Shown here one piece after another: positions 17,873-25,243 of a DNA stretch of 64,000 nt. Source of the stretch: CAYQLY01 sp964418605 (GTDB lineage Bacteria > Bacteroidota > Bacteroidia > Cytophagales > Cyclobacteriaceae); assembly GCA_964418605.1 (NCBI GenBank), contig CAYQLY010000003.1:124001-188000 (forward strand), written 5' to 3'. How positions within the stretch are numbered: the first letter of the stretch is position 1; each line of letters begins with the position of its first letter. Made by a program: the position numbers and the translations under genes. Under the pieces are notes generated by a model, which worked only from the letters and a program-made list of their open reading frames with translations, had not been told where the DNA came from and made no database searches.

Positions 17873-18160
17873 TTATATTCCACTATAAAAATCAATCACT
17901 TCGCCAGCGACTAATGTCACAATGGCTTTCTTAATCATATTTCTTCTCCCCTTAAGCACAACTGACTTTGTATATCTATGTTTGACTTTGCCTTGATAAC
18001 GCATTGTCTGAACACGATCTACATTCACTCCATACTTTTTCTCTACTTCTCTTTTGATTTGAACTTTATTTGCTTTGACATCTACTAAGAAGCCATACTT
18101 CCCCTTTTCATTCAAAGCTGAAATTTTTTCTGTAACCAAAGGGCCTTTCAAAATATCCAT
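17873..18160 (-). CDS. rplW: 50S ribosomal protein L23
   Basis: The 95-residue docking site for SRP and trigger factor at the tunnel exit has the short N-terminal helix with LVTEKISALNEKGKYGF and VEKKYGVNVDRVQTM. It lies 9 nt after rplD. Confidence 0.97.
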   Translation of the reverse strand: MDILKGPLVTEKISALNEKGKYGFLVDVKANKVQIKREVEKKYGVNVDRVQTMRYQGKVKHRYTKSVVLKGRRNMIKKAIVTLVAGEVIDFYSGI

Positions 18161-18169
18161 GACTTATAA

Positions 18170-18799
18170 TTAATTTTTTAATAAACTCGTTACTTTTTCT
18201 ATTGATGCCTCTGTCATCAATAGCTTTTCTGCATTTAAAATATCGTACGTATTTAATTCGTCTACTGTAATGACCAACGATTTAGGAAGATTTCTGGAAG
18301 AAAGATAAAAATTATCATTTTTTTCAGGAATCACAAATAGCGTCTTTTTATCAGTCAAAGCTAAATGAGAAAGAAATTCCACATATCCTTTTGTTTTAGA
18401 AGAATCAAGCGCAAAGTCAGCTACTACGGCTAATGATGATTCTTTTACCTTGTATGTTAATGCTGATTTTCTAGCAATTTCTTTTACTTTCTTATTGAGC
18501 TTAAACCCATAATCTCTTGGTCGTGGGCCAAAAACGCGACCTCCTTTCCTAAACAAAGGACTTTTCTTACTACCCGCTCTAGCTCCACCTGTTCCTTTTT
18601 GTTTTTTTATTTTCTTAGTCGAAAAGGCTATTTCAGCTCTCTCTTTAGATTTATGTGTACCTTGACGCTGGTTAGCCAGGTATTGTTTAACATCTAAATA
18701 AATCGCATGATCATTAGGAGTAACATCAAACACACTAGTATCAAGTGTAATTTTCTTACCTGTATCTTGCCCCTTCTGATTAATAACAGCTATATCCAT
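18170..18799 (-). CDS. rplD: 50S ribosomal protein L4
   Basis: This tunnel-constriction protein of 209 residues has the extended basic loop KQKGTGGARAGSKKSPLFRK and GGRVFGPRPRDYGFKLNKK. It is 4 nt after rplC. L4 autoregulates the S10 operon in enterobacteria; the short leader here does not visibly contain that structure. Confidence 0.98.
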   Translation of the reverse strand: MDIAVINQKGQDTGKKITLDTSVFDVTPNDHAIYLDVKQYLANQRQGTHKSKERAEIAFSTKKIKKQKGTGGARAGSKKSPLFRKGGRVFGPRPRDYGFKLNKKVKEIARKSALTYKVKESSLAVVADFALDSSKTKGYVEFLSHLALTDKKTLFVIPEKNDNFYLSSRNLPKSLVITVDELNTYDILNAEKLLMTEASIEKVTSLLKN

Positions 18800-18803
18800 T
18801 TTC

Positions 18804-19421
18804 TTACTTTTCTATAAAAACTAATGAGTTTTTTACGCCAGGCACAGCCCCGCTTATCAAAACAAGGTTATTTTCTAAAAACTTAACAATCTTTAGGTTA
18901 GTGACTTTTATGCGATGGTTACCCGTTCTTCCAGCCATTCGCATACCTTTTAATACACGTGATGGAAATGACGACCCTCCTAATGATCCAGGATGGCGTT
19001 GTCTATTGTGCTGGCCATGCGTCTGTCCTCCCACCCCACTAAATCGATGTCTTTTAACAACACCCTGAAATCCTTTCCCTTTGGATGTACCAATTACATC
19101 AACATAATCGCCTTCTTGAAAAATATCAGCTACATTTACAATATCCCCTAAAGCAACTTGTTTTTCAAAGTTTCTAAATTCTACTAATTTACGCTTAGGA
19201 GTCGTATTTGCTTTTTTGCAATGCGCTATTAATGCTTGTGAAGAATTTTTTTCTTTTTTATCAAGAAAACCAAGTTGAACAGCATTATAGCCATCTGTTT
19301 CATCCGTCTTAACTTGCGTTACCACGCAAGGGCCTAGCTCTACTAAAGTGCAAGGGACCATTCGGCCGTCCACATCGACTACATTCGTCATTCCTATTTT
19401 TCTTCCTATTATTCCTGCCAT
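18804..19421 (-). CDS. rplC: 50S ribosomal protein L3
   Basis: This peptidyl-transferase-centre protein of 205 residues begins MAGIIGRKIGMTNV and contains GKGFQGVVKRHRFSGVGGQT. The glutamine methylated by PrmB in other bacteria is in the GGQTHGQHNR stretch. It is the first gene of the cluster, directly behind its own promoter. rpsJ, normally just upstream, is not in the window. Confidence 0.98.
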   Translation of the reverse strand: MAGIIGRKIGMTNVVDVDGRMVPCTLVELGPCVVTQVKTDETDGYNAVQLGFLDKKEKNSSQALIAHCKKANTTPKRKLVEFRNFEKQVALGDIVNVADIFQEGDYVDVIGTSKGKGFQGVVKRHRFSGVGGQTHGQHNRQRHPGSLGGSSFPSRVLKGMRMAGRTGNHRIKVTNLKIVKFLENNLVLISGAVPGVKNSLVFIEK

Positions 19422-19441
19422 AGGTACAAAAGTTACAATAC

Positions 19442-19500
19442 AGGGTAAAACCCTACCCTAAAAGGACTGCAAATTTAGCAACAAAAAACTATTATGCAAA
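19442..19500 (-). promoter_or_regulatory. Promoter and leader hairpin of the rplC operon
   Basis: On the minus strand TTTG (19497-19500) and TAAATTTG (19470-19477) are 19 nt apart. The transcript would start near 19463. A small hairpin, AGGGT-TTT-ACCCT (19442-19454), with a second AGGGT copy beside it that could compete for pairing, lies in the leader before rplC. Confidence 0.8.
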
Positions 19501-19572
19501 TACCTCGGCAAAAATATTTTATAGGTAATCCGAAAAATACCTTTTATATTAGCAGACTTAATACATTATAGT

Positions 19573-19947
19573 ATGCTACTAAAAAGAACAATCTTATCAA
19601 TAGGGTGTAGCTTATTGCTATTAATAAGCTACACCCCCTCCCCAGCAATGATGCTAGACATTATCAAAACGAAGCTCCAGATTACTGTTTTAAATAATTT
19701 AGGTAATATAGAAAAAGGGGCGACCATTCAGTTATTTAAGACAGAGGAGGATTATGAGCAGTCAGTTAACGCTATCCAAACAAAGGTAACAGATGATAGA
19801 GGAAAAGCGACATTCGATAACTTAGAGGAAAGGGATTATTATGTTTTAGTCGAAAAAGGAGACATGAATAATACCGATGGGGGCAATAAAACTGAAAAAC
19901 TCAAAGCACATCGGATTAATAAAATCACGATTATAATTTCGGAATAA
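19573..19947 (+). CDS. Small secreted protein with a carboxypeptidase-regulatory-like domain
   Basis: The 124-residue product has a signal peptide or membrane anchor (residues 1-26, LLLLISYTPSPA). The remaining 95 residues resemble a transthyretin-like beta-sandwich. ITVLNNLGNIEKGATIQLF is the opening strand pair, TDDRGKATFDNLEERDYYVL is the typical turn, and an acidic Gly/Asn loop comes before the last strand. Such domains occur in exported Bacteroidota proteins but do not indicate a specific function. It is transcribed divergently from rplC and converges on the SRPBCC gene, with 10 nt between stops. Confidence 0.8.
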   Translation: MLLKRTILSIGCSLLLLISYTPSPAMMLDIIKTKLQITVLNNLGNIEKGATIQLFKTEEDYEQSVNAIQTKVTDDRGKATFDNLEERDYYVLVEKGDMNNTDGGNKTEKLKAHRINKITIIISE

Positions 19948-19957
19948 GTATACCTAA

Positions 19958-20476
19958 TTATGTTGTGTAGGCATAAGGCAGACCTGCTTCTGCCATCATT
20001 TTCATTTTCTGAATGGCCTTTTTTTGAAATCGATGCCATACCAGTTTGGTGAATAAAAAAGTAAGCGGCAGTGTGAATTTATTTTTTGAGTAAAACGTAT
20101 ACATCCATTTTATACTAATAACTCCATTTGTATTTTCTTCAAAGAAAAATTCGCCTTCAGCTTTTGTGGCAAAGAAGAGTGCTTTAGTTCGAAAGTTATA
20201 AATACGCCATTTCCAATACGTATTTTCAACTCGTTTTAAGATAATATCATCACAGAGCTCTCCTTTTTTTACGAAAAAATTTCCACTGGTTAAAGGTATT
20301 CTCGTTCCTCCTTCTTTACCCCAGGTTAGATCATGAGTGAAACCTACAACAGGTGGAAGAATTGAGCATACATTCATATACTGCGTTGCATCTCCTAAAA
20401 GTACGGTTTTAAACGCACACTCTAATGAACTATTAAATTCCGCTGTAACCTGAGATGCTACATGGTAATTTTTCAT
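19958..20476 (-). CDS. SRPBCC-like (START-fold) protein
   Basis: A 172-residue cytoplasmic protein with a predicted helix-grip fold. Its early part is YHVASQVTAEFNSSLECAFK, followed by beta strands with WKWRIYNFRTKALFFATK. A long C-terminal helix, FQKKAIQKMKMMAEAG, would close the ligand pocket. I recognise the fold type, not a substrate. It begins 17 nt after the deoxyhypusine-synthase-family gene, so the two are probably co-transcribed. No motif links their functions. Confidence 0.7.
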   Translation of the reverse strand: MKNYHVASQVTAEFNSSLECAFKTVLLGDATQYMNVCSILPPVVGFTHDLTWGKEGGTRIPLTSGNFFVKKGELCDDIILKRVENTYWKWRIYNFRTKALFFATKAEGEFFFEENTNGVISIKWMYTFYSKNKFTLPLTFLFTKLVWHRFQKKAIQKMKMMAEAGLPYAYTT

Positions 20477-20493
20477 TATAATATATATCTAAA

Positions 20494-21486
20494 CTACCAT
20501 CCCAATATCCAGGCAAATACTAATGGAGCCACAATCGTAGCATCACTTTCTATAATGAACTTAGGTGTTGTGATATCGAGCTTTCCCCAGGTAATTTTTT
20601 CATTGGGCACAGCTCCACTATAACTTCCATAACTGGTTGTACTATCACTGATCTGACAGAAGTAACTCCAAAAAGGAACGTCATGCCATTCTAAATCTTG
20701 GTACATCATCGGCACTACACAGATTGGAAAATCACCTGCAATTCCGCCTCCGATCTGGAAAAATCCAACTCCTTTTCCACTGCTATTTTTACGATACCAA
20801 TCACTCAACCAAACCATGTATTCAATCCCACTTTTCATCGTGGTCGCTTTCACTTCATTTTTGATTACATAGCTTGCAAAAATATTTCCCATCGTACTAT
20901 CTTCCCATCCACCTACAATAATTGGAATATTTTTTTCTGCTGCGGCCACCATCCAACTATCTTTTGGATCGATTTCATAATATTGTTTCAAGACCCCACT
21001 TTTAATCATCTGATACATAAACTCATGTGGAAAATAACGTTCACCATTAGTATCTGCCTTTTTCCACAATTCATAAATATGTTTTTGCAATCGACGAAAG
21101 GCTTCTTCTTCAGGAATACAGGTATCTGTTACCCGATTCAATCCTTTTTCTAATAAATCCCATTCTTCTTTTGGAGTCAAATCTCTGTAATTAGGAATTC
21201 GTTTATAATGTGAATGCGCTACTAAATTCATTAAGTCTTCTTCCAAATTAGCACCTGTACACGAAATAATATCTACCTTTCCTTGTCTAATCATTTCAGC
21301 TAGCGAAACGCCCAACTCCGCTGTACTCATCGCACCAGCTAATGTTACCATCATCTTTCCTCCTGCTGCTAGATGATCTTCATAGCCAATCGCCGCATCT
21401 TTCAACGCTGCTGCATTAAAATGACGATAATGATGTTCAATAAAATGAGACACAGGACCTTTATTCGTTAATTTTTTATTCGACAT
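20494..21486 (-). CDS. Deoxyhypusine synthase family protein
   Basis: This is an NAD-dependent aminobutyl-transferase fold enzyme of 330 residues. GGKMMVTLAGAMSTAELG and the SCTGANLEEDL segment form the N-terminal Rossmann region. The C-terminal TWGKL contains the lysine (about residue 302) equivalent to the one that carries the aminobutyl intermediate in deoxyhypusine synthase. Bacteria have no eIF5A to modify, so the substrate is probably a polyamine, with homospermidine formation from spermidine or putrescine one possibility. That role is inference. A TATCTTTG box lies 20 nt upstream, and the SRPBCC gene follows. Confidence 0.88.
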   Translation of the reverse strand: MSNKKLTNKGPVSHFIEHHYRHFNAAALKDAAIGYEDHLAAGGKMMVTLAGAMSTAELGVSLAEMIRQGKVDIISCTGANLEEDLMNLVAHSHYKRIPNYRDLTPKEEWDLLEKGLNRVTDTCIPEEEAFRRLQKHIYELWKKADTNGERYFPHEFMYQMIKSGVLKQYYEIDPKDSWMVAAAEKNIPIIVGGWEDSTMGNIFASYVIKNEVKATTMKSGIEYMVWLSDWYRKNSSGKGVGFFQIGGGIAGDFPICVVPMMYQDLEWHDVPFWSYFCQISDSTTSYGSYSGAVPNEKITWGKLDITTPKFIIESDATIVAPLVFAWILGW

Positions 21487-21505
21487 AATTAAAAAATCTA
21501 AGACG

Positions 21506-21513
21506 CAAAGATA
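21506..21513 (-). promoter_or_regulatory. -7 box of the deoxyhypusine-synthase-family gene
   Basis: Minus-strand TATCTTTG matches TAnnTTTG exactly and is followed by GCG. It lies 20 nt upstream of the start codon. I see no clear -33 TTTG at the expected distance. Confidence 0.6.
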
Positions 21514-21572
21514 AAATTTTTAAGGAAAAGATAATATATAGTATTTTAGTAAATAATTAATGACTTGATGAG

Positions 21573-22646
21573 ATGAAATCGCTTATCGAAGGTATAAGAA
21601 TATTATTAAATAATAGAGATAAAAATAATAGTTTATCAACCTTAGAGCTAATTCAGTCTCATCAAGTGGAGAGAGAATTTCTTTCTGAACTTTTCCATAT
21701 TTATATTTTTAATAAAAATCAAGATGTTAAAATAAAGGCAATCCAATTATTTATTCCTCATATCTCAACCCAGCTAAAACAAAAACTAGAAAAACATACT
21801 ATAATAAAAGTTAGTAAAAACGGTAATTGGCATGTAGCAGCAAGTGAAAATTTTCTTTGGCAAGATAATCTATTTGAATCGAATGAATTAGAGCCCAACA
21901 AAGTCTTAGGATATATAAAAAAAATAAATTTATCTAAAAAAGAATTAAAAGTCTTACCTCATTCAATTGAAAAACTAACTCAATTAAAAGAATTAATCGT
22001 ACCAGATAATGAACTTAACTCTTTGCCTGAAACAATAGACAATATAACTAATCTGGAAGAACTAATTGCTTACAGAAATCAAATCTCTTTTTTACCAGAA
22101 TCAATTGGAAGTTTGAAAAAACTAAAACATTTAGATTTAAATCACAATTTGGTAAATCTATTACCAGAGAGTATGAAGAACTTAGTTCATTTAGAAAAAC
22201 TATTTTTACGTGGTCATCGATTACAAGTTTTACCTGAATGGATTGGAAATTTAACTAATCTTACATCTTTAGACTTAACTGGAATTCAAACTGACCATAA
22301 GCTTATTTCTATTCCTAAATCAATTGGAAACTTAACTCAACTTATAAGTTTAGATTTAGCAAATAATCGATTAACTCATTTACCAGAATCCATTCAAAAT
22401 TTAAAAAAATTAACTTTTCTTAATTTAAATAACAATCAATTAAGTATAATTCCTGAATGGATTGGAAATTTAACTCAACTTAGACATTTAGAATTATCTA
22501 AAAATCAATTTACTTCGCTACCTGAATCAATCGGAAATTTGAAAAAATTAGAAGAATTAAGCTTATACAAAAACTCGCTTTCATCATTATGGAAAGACAA
22601 AATTAAAAAATTACTTCCTGAATGTAAGATAACAATGTACAATTAG
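21573..22646 (+). CDS. Leucine-rich-repeat protein
   Basis: A 357-residue protein without a signal peptide. Residues 1-105 are helical, and NQDVKIKAIQLFIPHIS looks like a HEAT-type helix pair. From about residue 115 there are ten LRRs with a 23-residue period, of the form LxxLPESIGNLxxLxxLxLxxN; one unit is 26 residues. This is the bacterial repeat type also seen in plant intracellular Ras-group LRRs. The fold offers a concave protein-binding face, so a binding or scaffold role is likely, but the partner is unknown. The gene is very AT-rich and its neighbours are unrelated, which suggests an accessory origin. Confidence 0.85.
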   Translation: MKSLIEGIRILLNNRDKNNSLSTLELIQSHQVEREFLSELFHIYIFNKNQDVKIKAIQLFIPHISTQLKQKLEKHTIIKVSKNGNWHVAASENFLWQDNLFESNELEPNKVLGYIKKINLSKKELKVLPHSIEKLTQLKELIVPDNELNSLPETIDNITNLEELIAYRNQISFLPESIGSLKKLKHLDLNHNLVNLLPESMKNLVHLEKLFLRGHRLQVLPEWIGNLTNLTSLDLTGIQTDHKLISIPKSIGNLTQLISLDLANNRLTHLPESIQNLKKLTFLNLNNNQLSIIPEWIGNLTQLRHLELSKNQFTSLPESIGNLKKLEELSLYKNSLSSLWKDKIKKLLPECKITMYN

Positions 22647-22664
22647 CTATTAAATTAATTTTAC

Positions 22665-23123
22665 CTAATTCTTTTTTGAAAATGCATAGGCCCATTCCAA
22701 CTGTTCTTGATCTTCATCTATAAAATTAGTTAAAAGAGCCCAATCTTTTCCCAACAAAGTAATATCAATCCAACCATCTAATGTGTCACCAGTTTGAAAT
22801 CGAACTCGACTTTCATCTTCTATTTTATTTCGTTCAAAATCACATCGAAAGATAAACGTAAAACGACCCGCATGAAACGCAATGATCTGACCTGATTCTT
22901 CATTTACCAAAAAATTATAACGTCCATTTAAAATATACTTAGCTTCATCAGGTATATTTTTTGCATAATCTCTAAAAAAAATAACTCCTCCCGCGTCATA
23001 TCCATTAATTTCATCAGCAGATTGCAAGGAAAATTTTCCCCGTAATGTATCAATATCTAAATATTTAAATATAATTTGATTACCGGGATGGCATTTTATT
23101 TTTTCTGTAAGACTACTAAGCAT
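22665..23123 (-). CDS. Uncharacterised 152-residue protein
   Basis: I do not recognise this protein. It has no signal peptide or membrane segment. It seems to be mostly beta strands (GRYNFLVNEESGQIIAFHAG, RFTFIFRCDF), ending with an acidic helix-forming stretch and EWAYAFSKKN. It converges on the LRR gene with 18 nt between stops and lies downstream of tRNA-Gln, separated by a strong terminator. The size and acidic character would fit a small immunity or housekeeping accessory protein, but nothing in the sequence proves that. Confidence 0.65.
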   Translation of the reverse strand: MLSSLTEKIKCHPGNQIIFKYLDIDTLRGKFSLQSADEINGYDAGGVIFFRDYAKNIPDEAKYILNGRYNFLVNEESGQIIAFHAGRFTFIFRCDFERNKIEDESRVRFQTGDTLDGWIDITLLGKDWALLTNFIDEDQEQLEWAYAFSKKN

Positions 23124-23164
23124 TAGATTTTCAAAGTATGAGAATTAATCGAAAATAATACAAT

Positions 23165-23192
23165 AAAAAGAGCCCTAAAAGGGCTCTTTTTT
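23165..23192. terminator. Terminator of tRNA-Gln
   Basis: An 11-bp stem, AAAAAGAGCCC / GGGCTCTTTTT, with a short TAAAA loop lies directly after the tRNA 3' end and has T-runs on both strands. Confidence 0.92.
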
Positions 23193-23194
23193 CG

Positions 23195-23267
23195 TTGTCC
23201 GACCAGGTTTCGAACCTGGACTCTTCTGAACCAAAATCAGACGTGTTGCCAGTTACACCATCGGACA
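23195..23267 (-). tRNA. tRNA-Gln (anticodon TTG)
   Basis: The cloverleaf closes with acceptor stem TGTCCGA / TCGGACA, anticodon stem-loop CTGATTTTGGTTCAG and T-arm CCAGGTTCGAAACCTGG. The discriminator base is A. The CCA end is not encoded (CGA follows), so it must be added by the enzyme at 3466-4878. Confidence 0.95.
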
Positions 23268-23277
23268 AACTGAGGTG

Positions 23278-23308
23278 CAAATTTAAGTTGAAATCATGGA
23301 ATTAGCAA
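23278..23308 (-). promoter_or_regulatory. Promoter of tRNA-Gln
   Basis: Minus-strand TTG (23306-23308) and TAAATTTG (23278-23285) are 20 nt apart, and the box is followed by CACC. The tRNA begins about 10 nt further on, so the precursor has almost no 5' leader. Confidence 0.8.
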
Positions 23309-23357
23309 TACCCTTCTTAAATTATTTTACGTAATTTGGCACCTTCATTTTTATACT

Positions 23358-25097
23358 ATGAAGCTGCTTTTACACTATCTCAAACGTTATTGGAAAACGA
23401 TCGTGATTGCGCTTTTACTGGCTAGCATCAATCAAGTCTTTTCATTGCTTGATCCACTCGTCTTTAAAATGATCATTGACAGGTATGCTACAAATTATAA
23501 AGGGCACACGTCAACCGAATTTTTCAATGGCATTATTAAGCTTCTTCTCGCTGCTATTGGGGTAGCCATGGTATCACGTATTGCTAAGAATTTTCAGGAT
23601 TATTATGTCAATGTAATTACACAAAAATTGGGCACCAAACTCTACTCAGATGGTATTGAGCATTCGATGAAACTTCCCTACGCCTCATTTGAAGATCAAC
23701 AAAGTGGGAAGACATTAGGTGTACTGCAAAAAGTACGCAGTGATGCCGAACGATTTATTTCCTCGTTTATCAATATTGTATTCTCTTCTTTAGTAGGTAT
23801 TATATTTGTCACAGTGTATGCTGTGACAGTACATTGGACGATAGCACCTATTTATTTGGCAACTATTCCCATACTTGGCTTTATAAGTTCAATGCTAAGC
23901 AAAAAAATAAAACAAGTTCAAAAAGTAATCGTAGCCGAAACAACATCACTGGCTGGATCAACAACAGAGTCACTTCGTAATATTGAGCTAGTAAAAAGTT
24001 TAGGCTTAGCAGAACAAGAAATTGGCCGATTAAATAAAAATACACACAGTATCTTAAAACTCGAATTAAAGAAAGTAAAATATATCCGAACACTAAGTTT
24101 CATTCAAGGCACCTGCGTCAATCTTTTACGAAACTGCATTTTATTTCTTCTTTTGTTTCTCATATTTAAAGAAAAAATCACACTAGGTCAGTTCTTCTCT
24201 TTATACATTTATTCATTTGCGATTTTCAACCCATTACAAGAGCTAGGAAATATTATTAACACCTATCGTGAAACAGAAGTATCCGTTCAAAATTTTCAAA
24301 AATTACTCCAAACACCCGTTGAACCAAAACCTGAAAGTCCTATATACCTTACTGATATTCGTGAATTAGCTTTTAATCAAGTCAGCTATAAACATTCGTC
24401 CTCTCATTTTCATGCCTTACAACAAGTTAGTTTCAAAATGAAGAAAGGAGAAACGATCGCATTCGTCGGCCCATCTGGATCAGGAAAAACAACGCTTGTC
24501 AAACTTCTTGTTGGATTATATCAGCCACAGCAAGGAACAATTTATTACAATGAGGCGACACACTCCACAATCGATTTGAACTTTTTCCGAAAACAAATTG
24601 GTTTTGTAACACAAGAAACACATCTGTTTTCAGGAACGATTCGTGAAAACCTCTTATTCGTTCAACCACAAGCTACCGATCAAGAATGTCTAGAGGCATT
24701 AGAAAAAGCATCCTGTCAAAATCTACTCGCACGAGCAAATAAAGGATTAGATACATTAATTGGCGAAGGAGGAATAAAAATATCAGGTGGTGAAAAACAA
24801 CGTCTATCTATTGCACGTGCTCTTCTACGAAATCCTAGTTTACTAATCTTCGATGAAGCTACATCATCACTCGACTCACTCACCGAAGACGAAATCACAC
24901 AAACGATTTCAAAACTTTCAAGTCAAGCTAACTTGATGATCATCCTCATTGCACACCGGCTATCAACTATTTTACATGCCGACCGTATTTTTGTACTCGA
25001 AAAAGGACAAATCATCGAACAAGGCAAACACCATGATCTTCTCGAACAAAAAGGATTATACTATGCTATGTGGAGACAGCAAATAGGTGAACGATAA
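23358..25097 (+). CDS. ABC exporter half-transporter, MsbA-like
   Basis: The 579-residue protein joins a six-helix membrane domain (about 1-315) to one ATPase domain. Walker A is GPSGSGKTTLVKLL, the Q-loop GFVTQETHLFSG, the signature ISGGEKQRLSIARALL, Walker B LLIFDEATSSLD and the H-loop IAHRLST. A homodimer is expected. It may flip lipids or export a peptide or drug. No LPS or peptide gene is adjacent, so the substrate cannot be assigned. It lacks a C39 peptidase domain. Confidence 0.92.
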   Translation: MKLLLHYLKRYWKTIVIALLLASINQVFSLLDPLVFKMIIDRYATNYKGHTSTEFFNGIIKLLLAAIGVAMVSRIAKNFQDYYVNVITQKLGTKLYSDGIEHSMKLPYASFEDQQSGKTLGVLQKVRSDAERFISSFINIVFSSLVGIIFVTVYAVTVHWTIAPIYLATIPILGFISSMLSKKIKQVQKVIVAETTSLAGSTTESLRNIELVKSLGLAEQEIGRLNKNTHSILKLELKKVKYIRTLSFIQGTCVNLLRNCILFLLLFLIFKEKITLGQFFSLYIYSFAIFNPLQELGNIINTYRETEVSVQNFQKLLQTPVEPKPESPIYLTDIRELAFNQVSYKHSSSHFHALQQVSFKMKKGETIAFVGPSGSGKTTLVKLLVGLYQPQQGTIYYNEATHSTIDLNFFRKQIGFVTQETHLFSGTIRENLLFVQPQATDQECLEALEKASCQNLLARANKGLDTLIGEGGIKISGGEKQRLSIARALLRNPSLLIFDEATSSLDSLTEDEITQTISKLSSQANLMIILIAHRLSTILHADRIFVLEKGQIIEQGKHHDLLEQKGLYYAMWRQQIGER

Positions 25098-25155
25098 TCG
25101 ATTTTCTCAAAAAGCTGTTTTTGAATTTTATATACTTATTCCTAATAGTACATAT

Positions 25156-25202
25156 ACTATTGCTTCATATATATCATTTGAACGCTACGATAAAGCAATA
25201 GT
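25156..25202. repeat. Inverted repeat upstream of the first T9SS gene
   Basis: ACTATTGCTT (25156-25165) is exactly repeated in inverse as AAGCAATAGT (25193-25202) with a 27-nt AT-rich spacer. It lies 40 nt before the start codon at 25244. It has no T-run, so it reads more like an operator or mRNA stem than a terminator. The same element does not precede the second copy of the gene. Confidence 0.55.
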
Positions 25203-25243
25203 CCAAAAAAACACCTAAAATTACACACTTAACCTCAAAACCT

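Noticed and set aside
20698..21153. 151-codon plus-strand frame opposite the deoxyhypusine-synthase-family gene
   Set aside because: It is a shadow of the conserved minus-strand gene; His/Phe-rich translation is typical of antisense frames.
23195..23300. tRNA-Gln as an integration site for a mobile island with the LRR gene
   Set aside because: No integrase, no direct repeat of the tRNA 3' end and no mobile-element gene were seen.
25107..25124. TCAAAAA-GCTG-TTTTTGA hairpin after the ABC transporter gene
   Set aside because: The stem has one G:C pair and would be too weak on its own to count as an intrinsic terminator.
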